This document shows positions 10,281 to 18,975 of a DNA stretch of 64,000 nt, in pieces (the first letter of the stretch is position 1; each line of letters starts with the position of its first letter). The stretch is from NCBI RefSeq assembly GCF_002001175.1, contig NZ_MUNT01000010.1, forward strand, positions 124,001-188,000. Direction: 5' to 3'. The DNA comes from Rhodanobacter sp. C03 (GTDB lineage: Bacteria; Pseudomonadota; Gammaproteobacteria; Xanthomonadales; Rhodanobacteraceae). A program made the translations under genes and the position numbers. The notes beneath the pieces were generated by a model. The model was not told the DNA's origin, searched no databases, and saw nothing but the letters and a program-made list of their open reading frames with translations.

Positions 10281-11528
10281 ATGAGCGCTTCCTCGATCGT
10301 CGTCAGCAGCGTCGCCGAACTGGTTCGTGCGGCTCAGGATTCCGACATACATCAGATCGTGGTCGATGGTGAGCTTGCCGAGGTGCCGGCGATCCGATTG
10401 GCGCCTGGACAGGTGCTGCTGGGGCAGGGCGATGACGCGGCGCTGATCTTTGCCGCCGGCATCGATGGTCTGCAGCTGACCACGGACAATGAGGTTCACG
10501 GCCTGCATCTGGTCGCCTCGCCGGACCGGCGCGCGATCCACAACGACACCCAGGTGGAAAGCCTGGGCCGGCTGGTGCTGGGCGAAGTGACCACGATCGG
10601 CCAGGTACAGATCCTCGCGCGCGACAAGGTGCGCAGCGGCCACGTCGAGGTCGCCGGTCTGGATGTGGTCAGCGCCGATGCGCGTGCGCAGACCGACCGA
10701 CCGCAGGGTTTCGGCGTGCATGTGCTGCAGGGCGCGTTCACACTGTGGAACATGCAGGCCGATGCTTCGGTAGTGATCAGCGCGCGGCTGGTCGGGCTGT
10801 CTGCCGGGCGTGCCGCGGCGCCGGTGCTTGGCAGCGGCATTTTCGTCAGCGGCGCCGGCTTCGAGGGCGGCCGACTCACCGTGTCACTGCTGGAAACCGG
10901 TGAGATCCACAGCGATGGCCGCATCGCGCCGGGCACGCCGGACGTGATCACCGGCGGTGTGTTCACCGTCTTCAACGCGTTCGTCGATACCGTGCGCAAC
11001 CTCGGCCCAGTGGTGACTTACGGGCAGAACGACATGGTGCTCGACAACTGGGGTTCGGTGGATCGCTGGGTCGCCGAGGAAAAGATCACCTCGTACGGTC
11101 CCAGCGGCATCGGCTTCGTCAACTTCGGCCTGGTCAACGAGCTGGAGGTCGAGGCACCGATCGAGACGTTCGGGCAGGGCGCGCGCGGTTTCAACGTTTA
11201 CGCCGGCACAGTCAATCGCGCGGTGTTCGATCGGATCACCACCCATGCCGATGGCGCGGTCGGCATCCAGATCAGCCAGCCGATCGGTTACCTCAGCGTG
11301 CGCCGTGGCCTCGAAACCTTCGGCGGCACGGGCGACTCGCTGGTGAAGGGCGTCGTGCTGAAACTCTCCGCGATCGCGCTCAGCGTCAAAGCCGGTGGCT
11401 CCGCCCGCGAGATCGACATCGACGGCGGTGTCACCACGCATGGCGATGGTGTGGCACCGCTGGAAATGCTCGGCGTGGTGGGGCGGCTGAGCATCGAGGG
11501 CGGGGTCAGCGCGAAGCAGGCGCATTGA
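10281..11528 (+). CDS. Unknown protein with a beta-solenoid-like repeat pattern
   Basis: I do not recognise this 415-residue protein. It has no signal peptide or membrane helix and consists almost wholly of short beta-strand-like segments separated by Gly/Asn/Asp turns (for example VHGLHLVASPDRRAIHND, GHVEVAGLDVVSA, NELEVEAPIETFGQGARGFN, AREIDIDGGVTTHGDG), the pattern of a right-handed parallel beta-helix as in pectate-lyase-like folds. The start was set at 10281 because GGAG lies 6 bases upstream; an ATG 30 bases earlier lacks a good site. It lies between mbfA-like and dapE, all in one direction, with gaps of 108 and 72 bases. Confidence 0.7.
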   Translation: MSASSIVVSSVAELVRAAQDSDIHQIVVDGELAEVPAIRLAPGQVLLGQGDDAALIFAAGIDGLQLTTDNEVHGLHLVASPDRRAIHNDTQVESLGRLVLGEVTTIGQVQILARDKVRSGHVEVAGLDVVSADARAQTDRPQGFGVHVLQGAFTLWNMQADASVVISARLVGLSAGRAAAPVLGSGIFVSGAGFEGGRLTVSLLETGEIHSDGRIAPGTPDVITGGVFTVFNAFVDTVRNLGPVVTYGQNDMVLDNWGSVDRWVAEEKITSYGPSGIGFVNFGLVNELEVEAPIETFGQGARGFNVYAGTVNRAVFDRITTHADGAVGIQISQPIGYLSVRRGLETFGGTGDSLVKGVVLKLSAIALSVKAGGSAREIDIDGGVTTHGDGVAPLEMLGVVGRLSIEGGVSAKQAH

Positions 11529-11600
11529 TCGCGAGCGCACTCGTACCGGTGCGCTTGCTATGCTGCAGCGCTGTCGATCCGTTGCGCCTGGCGAGTATCC

Positions 11601-12749
11601 ATGTCCGAAGTTCTCGATCTCACCTGTGATCTGATCCGTCGCCGCTCGGTGACGCCGGAAGATGCCGGTTGCCTGCCATTGATCGGCGGGCGCCTGCAGC
11701 GTGCGGGTTTCCATGTCGAGCACCTGCGCTACGGCGAGGTGGACAATCTGTGGGCCACACACGGCACAGGTGGACCTACGCTGGCCTTCCTCGGCCACAC
11801 CGATGTGGTGCCGAGCGGGCCGGAAGCGTCGTGGCAGAGTCCGCCGTTCGAACCGACGATTCGTGATGGCCGTCTATACGGCCGCGGCGCCGCCGACATG
11901 AAAGGCTCGGTGGCGGCGATGGTAGTGGCGCTGGAACAGTTTGTGGCGGCACATCCCGATCATCGCGGCCGGGTCGGCCTGCTGCTGACCAGCGATGAGG
12001 AAGGGCCGGCCAATCTCGATGGCGTGCGCAAGGTGGTCGAGCATTTCCGCACCGTTGGCGAACGCATCGACTGGTGCGTGGTCGGTGAGCCGTCGGCAAA
12101 GGAAAAGCTCGGTGACCTGATTCGCGTGGGCCGGCGCGGCTCGCTGTCGGGCACGCTCCGCGTGCGTGGCGTGCAGGGGCATGTGGCCTATCCGGAGAAG
12201 GCGCTGAATCCGATCCATGCATTCGCGCCGGCACTGGCCGAGCTGGCGGCCGAACGCTGGGATGAAGGCAATAGTGATTTCCCGCCCACCTCGTTCCAGG
12301 TTTCCAACCTCAACGCCGGCACCGGCGCCAGCAACGTGATTCCCGGCGAGCTCAAGGCGCTGATCAATTTCCGCTATTGCACCGCCAGCCGTGCGGAAGA
12401 TCTGCGTGCGCGTACCGAGGCGATCCTGCATCGGCATGGCCTGGATTTCGTGCTCGAGTGGAATCTGTCCGGCGAGCCGTTTCTCACGCCGCCGGACGGT
12501 GTGCTGCGCGAGACGGTGGTTGGGGTGTGCCGCGATCTATGTGGCCTCGATCCTGAGCAAAGCACGGGAGGAGGCACCTCGGATGGCCGCTTCATCGCGC
12601 CGATGGGTGTCGAAGTGGTCGAGATCGGCCCGGTCAACGCCACGATCCACAAGGTGGACGAATGCGTGACGGTGGACGAGCTGGAACGATTGCCAGCGGT
12701 CTATCAGGCCATTTGTGAACGGCGGCTAGTTCGCGAGGAACTGCGATAG
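11601..12749 (+). CDS. dapE: Succinyl-diaminopimelate desuccinylase
   Basis: DapE removes succinate from N-succinyl-LL-diaminopimelate, a zinc-dependent step of lysine and peptidoglycan-precursor synthesis. The 382-residue M20 peptidase-family protein shows the metal ligands H66 and D68 in [10 protein letters not shown], the [10 protein letters not shown] segment, the catalytic/metal Glu pair in LTSDEEGPA, the dimerisation lid ([16 protein letters not shown]), and the late ligand in [12 protein letters not shown]. Length and order match proteobacterial DapE. It belongs to the same pathway as dapD upstream. Confidence 0.97.
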   Translation: MSEVLDLTCDLIRRRSVTPEDAGCLPLIGGRLQRAGFHVEHLRYGEVDNLWATHGTGGPTLAFLGHTDVVPSGPEASWQSPPFEPTIRDGRLYGRGAADMKGSVAAMVVALEQFVAAHPDHRGRVGLLLTSDEEGPANLDGVRKVVEHFRTVGERIDWCVVGEPSAKEKLGDLIRVGRRGSLSGTLRVRGVQGHVAYPEKALNPIHAFAPALAELAAERWDEGNSDFPPTSFQVSNLNAGTGASNVIPGELKALINFRYCTASRAEDLRARTEAILHRHGLDFVLEWNLSGEPFLTPPDGVLRETVVGVCRDLCGLDPEQSTGGGTSDGRFIAPMGVEVVEIGPVNATIHKVDECVTVDELERLPAVYQAICERRLVREELR

Positions 12750-12818
12750 GCACGTCGGACACCGCTATGGCACTGTCCGCTTCATTGATTGCTTGGGCTG
12801 GAACGCGCGGATCACGGC

Positions 12819-13901
12819 ATGCTCGAAACCATCGAACACAAGGCATTGGAATCCACGCCAGCGTGGCATGCCCCCTGGCCTGTCGACGAACTGGAATGCG
12901 TGCCGGCGTGCCCGGTCTGTAGCGGCACAGCACGGGAGCTGCTGCGGGAGAACCTGGTAGACAATGTGTTCTTCGTTGCGCCGGGTCGGTGGAACCTTTA
13001 CCGCTGCATGCATTGCCACAGCGCCTATCTCGATCCGCAGCCTAATGCGGCGAGCATCGGCAAGGCCTACGGGGTTTATTACACGCACGCGATCGACGAA
13101 CCACGGATGACAGCCACCAAGCCCGGTGCGGTGCGGTACCTGAAGCGGGCGCTGACGAACGGCTATGTGAACTCGCGTTATGGAACCCGGCGCCAGCCGG
13201 CAAGCGAGCTGGGCGTCTGGCTGGCGAAGCTGCTGCCGCAGCGACGGCAGAAGCGCGATGCCGAATTTCGCTATCTGCCGAAACCGCACCCGGGCCAGCG
13301 GCTGCTGGATATCGGCTGTGGCAACGGCGACTTCCTGCTCAATGCGCGTGATGCCGGCTGGGACGTGATGGGCGTCGATCCCGATCCCAAGGCGGTCGCC
13401 GCGGCGAAGCAGCGCGGGCTCGAGGTCAGTGTGGGATCCGTCGAACTGTTCGCCGGCGAGTCCGATAGTTTTGATGCGGTCACGCTGAGCCACGTGCTGG
13501 AGCACCTGCACGAACCGGTGCAATTCATCCAGGCCGTCCATCGCCTGTTGAAACCCGGTGGCGTGATCTTTGTCGACACCCCGAATATCGAAAGCCGCGG
13601 TGCACGGCGCTGGGGCAGGAACTGGCGCGGACTGGAAACCCCGCGGCATCTGGTGCTTTTCAGTCGGGCCGGACTGGTCGGGCTTTTGAAAGCCGGTGGC
13701 TTCGACAACATCGAGACGAAGCGTCGCACGGCGGTCAGGAAATCCATGTATCTGGGCAGCCTGCGGATGCAGCTGGGCAAGTCGCCCTACGACCCAGCGC
13801 CGTCCCGCTTGCCTTTGCTGATGCGCGTCCGCCTGCTGTGGCCGGCTGCCCGCGTGCAGGACGACGAGTTCCTGACGTTCGTTGCACGGAAACGCAGCTG
13901 A
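12819..13901 (+). CDS. SAM-dependent methyltransferase with N-terminal zinc-knuckle
   Basis: The 360-residue protein starts with a probable zinc-binding pair, CPVCSG at residues 31-34 and CMHCHSAYLDP about 35 residues later. It then has a class I methyltransferase domain with motif I LLDIGCGNGDFLL (near residue 155), acidic loop GVDPDPKA and motif IV/V segments SHVLEHLHEP and KPGGVIFVDTPN. Proteins of this build modify small molecules or surface polysaccharide precursors; the substrate is unknown. A TTG in frame at 12789 is possible, but ATG 12819 is preferred. Its stop directly abuts the convergent stop of the SLOG protein gene. Confidence 0.8.
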   Translation: MLETIEHKALESTPAWHAPWPVDELECVPACPVCSGTARELLRENLVDNVFFVAPGRWNLYRCMHCHSAYLDPQPNAASIGKAYGVYYTHAIDEPRMTATKPGAVRYLKRALTNGYVNSRYGTRRQPASELGVWLAKLLPQRRQKRDAEFRYLPKPHPGQRLLDIGCGNGDFLLNARDAGWDVMGVDPDPKAVAAAKQRGLEVSVGSVELFAGESDSFDAVTLSHVLEHLHEPVQFIQAVHRLLKPGGVIFVDTPNIESRGARRWGRNWRGLETPRHLVLFSRAGLVGLLKAGGFDNIETKRRTAVRKSMYLGSLRMQLGKSPYDPAPSRLPLLMRVRLLWPAARVQDDEFLTFVARKRS

Positions 13902-15650
13902 TCACAGCTTGCCGTGTTCGAGCGGCCGCTCGCGGTGCATCAGCGCCCATTCGGAGTGTTCGGCCAGCGAAGCATCCCCCAGTGCGCGCAGGATGTCGCA
14001 TTGGCCTTCGGCGGTGTGTGCAGCGTCCAGTTTCCTGCGTGCGGTGGCGAAGATGCTGCGCATGTAGCGGTATTGCTTGATCAGTTCCTTGTCGGCCTTG
14101 CGGTAGGCGTAGGACTCGCGCGCCGCTGCGATGATCGCCAGCGTGCCCATGAGTGCGATCAGTATCGTGGTGGTATCGGGGCTGAGCCGGCGATGGAACA
14201 ACGCCAGGAACACGCTGAGGGCGATGCCGACCCACAGACAGCTGCGCCCGAGTCGCTGGGTCGTTCGATGCGTGCGGATGCGTTGTTCGGTCTTGCGCAG
14301 ATAATAGTCGAGCTGGCCGCCAGCGCCGGGCTCGCCGATCCATTCGGCGATGACCCGGGACAACCCGTCCTCCGATACCGCGGCATCGAAACTGTGCACG
14401 CTGGCGGCGCGCATCACATGCCGGATCCAGCCCAGTTCGATGTCCTGCTTCTGCATGAAGTTGTCATGCGCAAATGCAGTGGAGCGGTTGGTGCCGATGC
14501 CGGCCTCGTGCCAGTAATGCTGCACGCGCAGCCCCTCGGCGAGAGCACGGTAATCGACATATTTCCGATGCCAGTCGCGATGGCGTGCCTGTCTTGCGAG
14601 CAGCACGCCTGCCGCGAACAGGACGATGAACACATAGATCGCATTGTCCTGATAGGGCCAGTCGGTCGGGAGGTCGGAATAGCAGACAAAGGCGATGCCC
14701 ATCAACGCGGCGAGAATATAGATGCCGCGCATCGCCAGCAGCACGCGTTTCTGGAAATGGATGGCCAGCCAGTCGGCGCTGGCAAACAGGCCATCGAGCA
14801 GATCGTCATTGACCGCATCGGCCGGGTTGTCGACGGAACCTGCCGCATCGGCCTGGATGTAGTCCGCGTAGTTTTGCGCATCGGTGTTGAACTGACGCAT
14901 GCGCGCGAACATCCGGAGAAACTCGTCCGGCATGCCGGCGTCGCCCGGACAAGTGTGCTCCTGGCTGACCCAGCGCGATTGCAGAGGTTGCAACGGCGGC
15001 AGCGGCGGCTGCACCAGGCCATGTTCGTCGGTGCGCGAACACGCGATGTGGTAGAGCAGGCTTTCGTCGCGATCGTCCAGCGTCACGGGATTGGCCTGGC
15101 GGCGTTCGATCAGGCCCGGCATCAGTCCATCGAGATGGAAACGGACGACCTGCGCCGTACCGCCGAGCAGTCTCGATGCACGCCCGTCCCACAACGCCAG
15201 CAGGATATGGCAATGGCTGGCGATGAAGACGCCGGATTGCGCGTATTGGCGATCACGTTCTTCGCCATGCACGGCAATGCCGGCGAGGGAATTGCCGGGC
15301 AGCAACGGCAATTGCAGCACGTCCGCGCGCTGGCACAGCGCGGCGAAGGTAGCGCGGCCGGCATCGGTGAAGTCGCTGGCGTATGCCTGTGGCGAGAGCG
15401 GCAGCGGTGCGGTCAGCGTTGCGCCAGCGGCGAGTGCCTCCTGCGCCACCAGCTGATCGCCGCCCTCGGCCAGCGCCGACAGCACCATCAGCGGCAGCTC
15501 GGGGAAGTCGCGTTTGAGCTGCGCAAAGAAATCCCGCACATGTTGGCGCAGCGGCTCGACCTCGTGCGCCGCGAGGTTGCGATGGCTGGTCACGCCGATC
15601 ACCAGTGGCACGATGGTGTGTGCCGATGGATTTCCCGTTGGCGTCAGCAT
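13902..15650 (-). CDS. SLOG-like nucleotide-sensor protein with four membrane helices
   Basis: The N-terminal part (about residues 12-180) resembles a SLOG/Rossmann nucleotide-binding domain: LVIGVTSHRNL, VLSALAEGGDQLVA, RDRQYAQSGVFIASHCHILLALWDG and LLGGTAQVV are the segments I associate with prokaryotic SLOG proteins. The C-terminal part has helix pairs at about 304-323/337-352 and 471-485/493-510, joined by a helical linker and followed by a helical cytoplasmic tail, like SLOG-associated 2TM effector modules but doubled. Length is 582 residues. It is the last gene of the TIR island, 61 bases after the second small protein, with a weak ribosome site. I infer that it binds a nucleotide signal made by the TIR proteins and acts at the membrane. 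Confidence 0.72.
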   Translation of the reverse strand: MLTPTGNPSAHTIVPLVIGVTSHRNLAAHEVEPLRQHVRDFFAQLKRDFPELPLMVLSALAEGGDQLVAQEALAAGATLTAPLPLSPQAYASDFTDAGRATFAALCQRADVLQLPLLPGNSLAGIAVHGEERDRQYAQSGVFIASHCHILLALWDGRASRLLGGTAQVVRFHLDGLMPGLIERRQANPVTLDDRDESLLYHIACSRTDEHGLVQPPLPPLQPLQSRWVSQEHTCPGDAGMPDEFLRMFARMRQFNTDAQNYADYIQADAAGSVDNPADAVNDDLLDGLFASADWLAIHFQKRVLLAMRGIYILAALMGIAFVCYSDLPTDWPYQDNAIYVFIVLFAAGVLLARQARHRDWHRKYVDYRALAEGLRVQHYWHEAGIGTNRSTAFAHDNFMQKQDIELGWIRHVMRAASVHSFDAAVSEDGLSRVIAEWIGEPGAGGQLDYYLRKTEQRIRTHRTTQRLGRSCLWVGIALSVFLALFHRRLSPDTTTILIALMGTLAIIAAARESYAYRKADKELIKQYRYMRSIFATARRKLDAAHTAEGQCDILRALGDASLAEHSEWALMHRERPLEHGKL

Positions 15651-15711
15651 GGTGCGACGTGGTGCAGGGCGAAAGTGATTGGTTGATGCATGTGGGGGCG
15701 CCGGCGACGCG

Positions 15712-16122
15712 TCAGGTGTTTTTTATCGAGGGATTGGCCGTGTTCGCAGATCCATTTGTCGTTGTCCAGGGCGTCTGATACACGTGGTCTCCGAAGCGCG
15801 CGAAAAGCTGGTAGTTCCAGTGTCCCTCGGTGGTTCTGTCGGTGTGATGATTGACGATGCGCAGCTTGTTCGACGCAGGCTTGGAGAGGTCGCTGAAGAT
15901 GCCTGAGCGAGGTGCATCGAAGGGCCATGCGAAGCCCGGAACGGAATCGCCGGGCGCACAAAATTCACCATTGCTGGCGTTTCCCGCCAATGTCCAGACG
16001 ATAGCTTGCGGGTGCTCACTTTTTCCAAATATGTGCTGATGGCCGCCGCTGTTGACTACGAGGAAAGAGTGCCCGGGCAGGTCATTGTTCAAGGTGACGC
16101 TCAACTCGAGATCATTGTTCAT
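15712..16122 (-). CDS. Small beta-rich protein of the TIR island (copy 2)
   Basis: I do not recognise this 136-residue family. It has no signal peptide, Cys cluster or membrane helix and is mostly beta-strand-like. It is a clear paralogue of the 145-residue protein at 18458: shared positions include IVWTL-GNA, GDS-GFAW, N-L-I---H-D---G-WNY-L-AR-G, and the C-terminal P-IKN. A strong AGGAG lies 6 bases before the start, suggesting high expression. Each copy directly follows a TIR-TPR gene, so it is probably a dedicated partner. It could be a ligand- or phage-sensing subunit, but nothing in the sequence proves this. Confidence 0.75.
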   Translation of the reverse strand: MNNDLELSVTLNNDLPGHSFLVVNSGGHQHIFGKSEHPQAIVWTLAGNASNGEFCAPGDSVPGFAWPFDAPRSGIFSDLSKPASNKLRIVNHHTDRTTEGHWNYQLFARFGDHVYQTPWTTTNGSANTANPSIKNT

Positions 16123-16198
16123 GGTGAACTCCTGTGGGTGAGGATTTTATCTTCGCGCTTGATGCTGCTGCTACTTTTGTGCTCGGTGTTCAATCTGG

Positions 16199-18388
16199 TT
16201 AGCGATCGGTTGCGGTACTGGCCGCCAACAGTTGTTTCTGGAAGGTCACATTGACCGGATAGGCAATGTGCTCGCGATGCAAGATGGCCAGCAGTTCCGC
16301 ATCGCGGTAGCCGCTGCTCCATAGTTGCTGGATTACCGGCTGCACTTCGCTCTTTTGGCCCTGTGCCAGCAGCGCCTGGATCTGCAATGCCAGCAAACGG
16401 GGATCGCCTCGGCCGCTTTTCGGGGTCTGCGCCGCCATGAGGACATCGGCGCGCAGTTGTTGTGCGGCATGAACATCTGTGCTGGTATTTGCCAGCAACA
16501 ACTTTGCGGTCATCGTGGCTAGCACGATTGCTCGATCGTCGGGATGCGTGTCCAGCAACGGGTCAAGAATGCCTAATGCGGCCTGCACCTGCACATATGC
16601 GGCACTGCCCTTTCCGGTGGCCAGTGATTGTGCGGCCTGTTCCGTCTGCGCCTCGGCAAGCTCGCGCCGTAGAGTGGCATCAGTGGGATCCTGTTTGGTC
16701 AAACCAAGAAGAATCGATAGCGACTGTGCAATCAGCGTTTGAGCCGAGGCTTGATCGCCATTGAGGCGCTTCAGCCGGGCCAGTTGTGCCGCGTAGCGCC
16801 CTAGGTCGTCCAGGAAGCCGCTGTTGTGGGGGTCGATCTGGACCAGTGAGGCCGCTATCTCGACTGCCTGCTGCAGATGGCGCATCCCGTTTTCGTTGTC
16901 GCCCGTCAGCGCCAGCGTTCGCCCCAGAATGGCGCGCACTTTCAACATGCTCTCGCGTTGGAGGTTGTCCTTGGGAGTGCGTTCCGCCAATCTGGACTCG
17001 ATCGCATCATCGGCGATGTATTCAGCGACGGCCGTCGCGAGGTCGCCATGCTGCAGTGCAAGCTTGCCAAGGTTGTTGTGCGCACCACCCAATTCCACCA
17101 CCCACTCGGTTTTGTCGGGATTGGCCGCAACCAGCTGTTTGGACAGGGTCAGCGCACTTCGGTAAGGCACGGAGGCGTCATCGAGCCGACCACGCGCCTC
17201 AAGTACATGGCCGATATTGTTGTCGATCATCTCCAGCTCGAACTGCAGCGGCAGCTTGTTCGTAGTTTTCAACTCGGCGGGCTGCAGAATTTTCTGCGCC
17301 GACTCAAAACTCCTTTGTGCCATGTCGAGCTGGCCTTGGTACCAGTGGGTTTCGCCGATGAAGGCCAAAATCCGCGCGTAGGCGAGCTGTCGCACCGTGT
17401 TTTCGGGTGCTGCTTCAGCCAGCGTTGCGGCGAGTTTCGATGCCGCCTGGAACGACGCCATCGCCGCTGGCAACTGGCCTTGCCCCAGTCGCACGCTGCC
17501 GATCTTTTCCAGCGCCTTGGCACGCTGCGCCAGCGCGGCGTCAGTGACATCGATCGTCGGCAGCGACTGGAAGTAGTTCATCGCCTGATTGTCGACGGCC
17601 TCCATGATGTCCAGTCGTGACACCTGTTGCAGCTTGTCGTTGAGGTCGCCGAGCATGAAACCGACCAGATCCTCGGCTTGTTTTTGCCGACGCTCGGCGG
17701 CGTGGCTGGCGATTACTGCGGTATGCCGTGCGATCAGCGCGGCGATCGCCAGTGCGGTGGTCACCGTCATCACAACCAGTGCCAGCGTGGCCAGTGCGGC
17801 CAGGTGCCGGTTACGCCGTTTCAGCTCGCGTCGCTTCAATGCATCGAAATCGAGATCCAGCATGCCGGCGATCAGCTTCAGCTTGGCGTTGGTCTTGCCG
17901 TCCTTGCCCGTGCGGGCGTCGGCGGCGATCGGCTCGGTGTGTTCGCAGGTGGGTTTGCCGTCCACATCCAGCCGGAAACGCAGCGCCGGCGCGAAGCATT
18001 CCTCGGCGTCACGGCCGGGCAGGTCGCTGGCGTTGGGCTCGCCGTCGACGATCAGGCAGAAGATGCGTTCGGCGTGTCCCATCCGCTTGAACGCCAGCAC
18101 TTCCTCGTTGACCCAGGCCGAGCTCGCCGAGCGCGGCGAGCAGATCACGATCAGGTTCGCCGATTGCACCAGCGCCTCGTTGACCTTGCGACCTAGGTCG
18201 GTGGCGCTGGCCAGTTCGTCGCGGTCGCGGAAGATCGGCGCGAGACGGCTCGGGATCACGCCGGCCGCGGTGGTCTGGCCGACCAGCCGTTTCGGGATCG
18301 CATAGGTCTCCAGCGCCTTGTGCAGCCAGTCGGTCCAGGATTTGTCCTGGTGGCTGTAGCTGATGAAGGCACGGTACCGGAAAGCCAT
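16199..18388 (-). CDS. TIR domain-TM-TPR protein (copy 2)
   Basis: This 729-residue protein has an N-terminal TIR_2-type domain (about residues 4-125) with FISYSHQDKSW, the BB-loop region PIFRDRDELAS and the SSAWVNEE segment, whose Glu residues (95/96) occupy the position of the catalytic NADase Glu in TIR enzymes. One membrane helix follows at about 195-220, then a charged coiled region and about 450 residues of TPR-like helical repeats (for example YRSALTLSKQLVAANPD, HNNLGKLALQHGDLATAVAEY). The TTG two codons upstream is too close to AGGA; ATG 18388 has correct spacing. It is strongly similar to the TIR-TPR gene upstream, especially over the first 275 residues. Confidence 0.85.
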   Translation of the reverse strand: MAFRYRAFISYSHQDKSWTDWLHKALETYAIPKRLVGQTTAAGVIPSRLAPIFRDRDELASATDLGRKVNEALVQSANLIVICSPRSASSAWVNEEVLAFKRMGHAERIFCLIVDGEPNASDLPGRDAEECFAPALRFRLDVDGKPTCEHTEPIAADARTGKDGKTNAKLKLIAGMLDLDFDALKRRELKRRNRHLAALATLALVVMTVTTALAIAALIARHTAVIASHAAERRQKQAEDLVGFMLGDLNDKLQQVSRLDIMEAVDNQAMNYFQSLPTIDVTDAALAQRAKALEKIGSVRLGQGQLPAAMASFQAASKLAATLAEAAPENTVRQLAYARILAFIGETHWYQGQLDMAQRSFESAQKILQPAELKTTNKLPLQFELEMIDNNIGHVLEARGRLDDASVPYRSALTLSKQLVAANPDKTEWVVELGGAHNNLGKLALQHGDLATAVAEYIADDAIESRLAERTPKDNLQRESMLKVRAILGRTLALTGDNENGMRHLQQAVEIAASLVQIDPHNSGFLDDLGRYAAQLARLKRLNGDQASAQTLIAQSLSILLGLTKQDPTDATLRRELAEAQTEQAAQSLATGKGSAAYVQVQAALGILDPLLDTHPDDRAIVLATMTAKLLLANTSTDVHAAQQLRADVLMAAQTPKSGRGDPRLLALQIQALLAQGQKSEVQPVIQQLWSSGYRDAELLAILHREHIAYPVNVTFQKQLLAASTATDR

Positions 18389-18457
18389 GGCCAACTTCCT
18401 GCTGGTGGAAACCTGGTTCGGGGTTTGCGTCGGCGGCCGATACGCAGTCGAGTAGCG

Positions 18458-18895
18458 CTATTTATTCTTGATCGTTGGAGTCGAGTCGTCTCCTCTTTGC
18501 GATGGTGCCTTTGTCGAAAAATCCTTGCCGCCAATCCTGGCGCGCAGGATGTAGTTCCAGCTTCCGCTCGTGCTGGCATCGACGTGGCGATCGCAGATCG
18601 TCAGTTGATGGTTGTGTGCGATCAACTCAGGCTTGCCGAAAATGTGGGGAGGTGGCGGTGTGTAGCGAGACCAGGCGAAACCCGAAGAGTCACCATCGAG
18701 TGCCAAGAACACCCCCTCTTTGGCATTTCCGGTCAGAGTCCAGACGATTCTTTGTGCATCCGGGCCTGGGGAGATTGGCGTGGGGTCACCGAGCGGGGTG
18801 ACAACGAGGAACCAGAGCTCATCGATTTTTTCCAACGTGACGACCAGCAAAGTGTCCAGGCCCGAGTTGCAGGTGACATCGAGATCGTTCGGCAT
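18458..18895 (-). CDS. Small beta-rich protein of the TIR island (copy 1)
   Basis: This unrecognised 145-residue protein is homologous to the one at 15712 (see the shared IVWTL, GFAW, WNY and P-IKN positions). It has a more hydrophobic N-terminal half (LLVVTLEKIDELWFLVVTPLG) and a proline-rich loop (RYTPPPPHIFG). An AAGGAG lies 7 bases before the start. The gap from the upstream TIR-TPR gene is 80 bases without a visible terminator, so cotranscription is likely. Confidence 0.75.
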   Translation of the reverse strand: MPNDLDVTCNSGLDTLLVVTLEKIDELWFLVVTPLGDPTPISPGPDAQRIVWTLTGNAKEGVFLALDGDSSGFAWSRYTPPPPHIFGKPELIAHNHQLTICDRHVDASTSGSWNYILRARIGGKDFSTKAPSQRGDDSTPTIKNK

Positions 18896-18975
18896 GATCG
18901 ACTCCTTTTGATGAGAGATTGAACCGGTATCGCACTTGCTGTTGTTTTCTATATCCCCGGTCGCTGTATCCGGTT

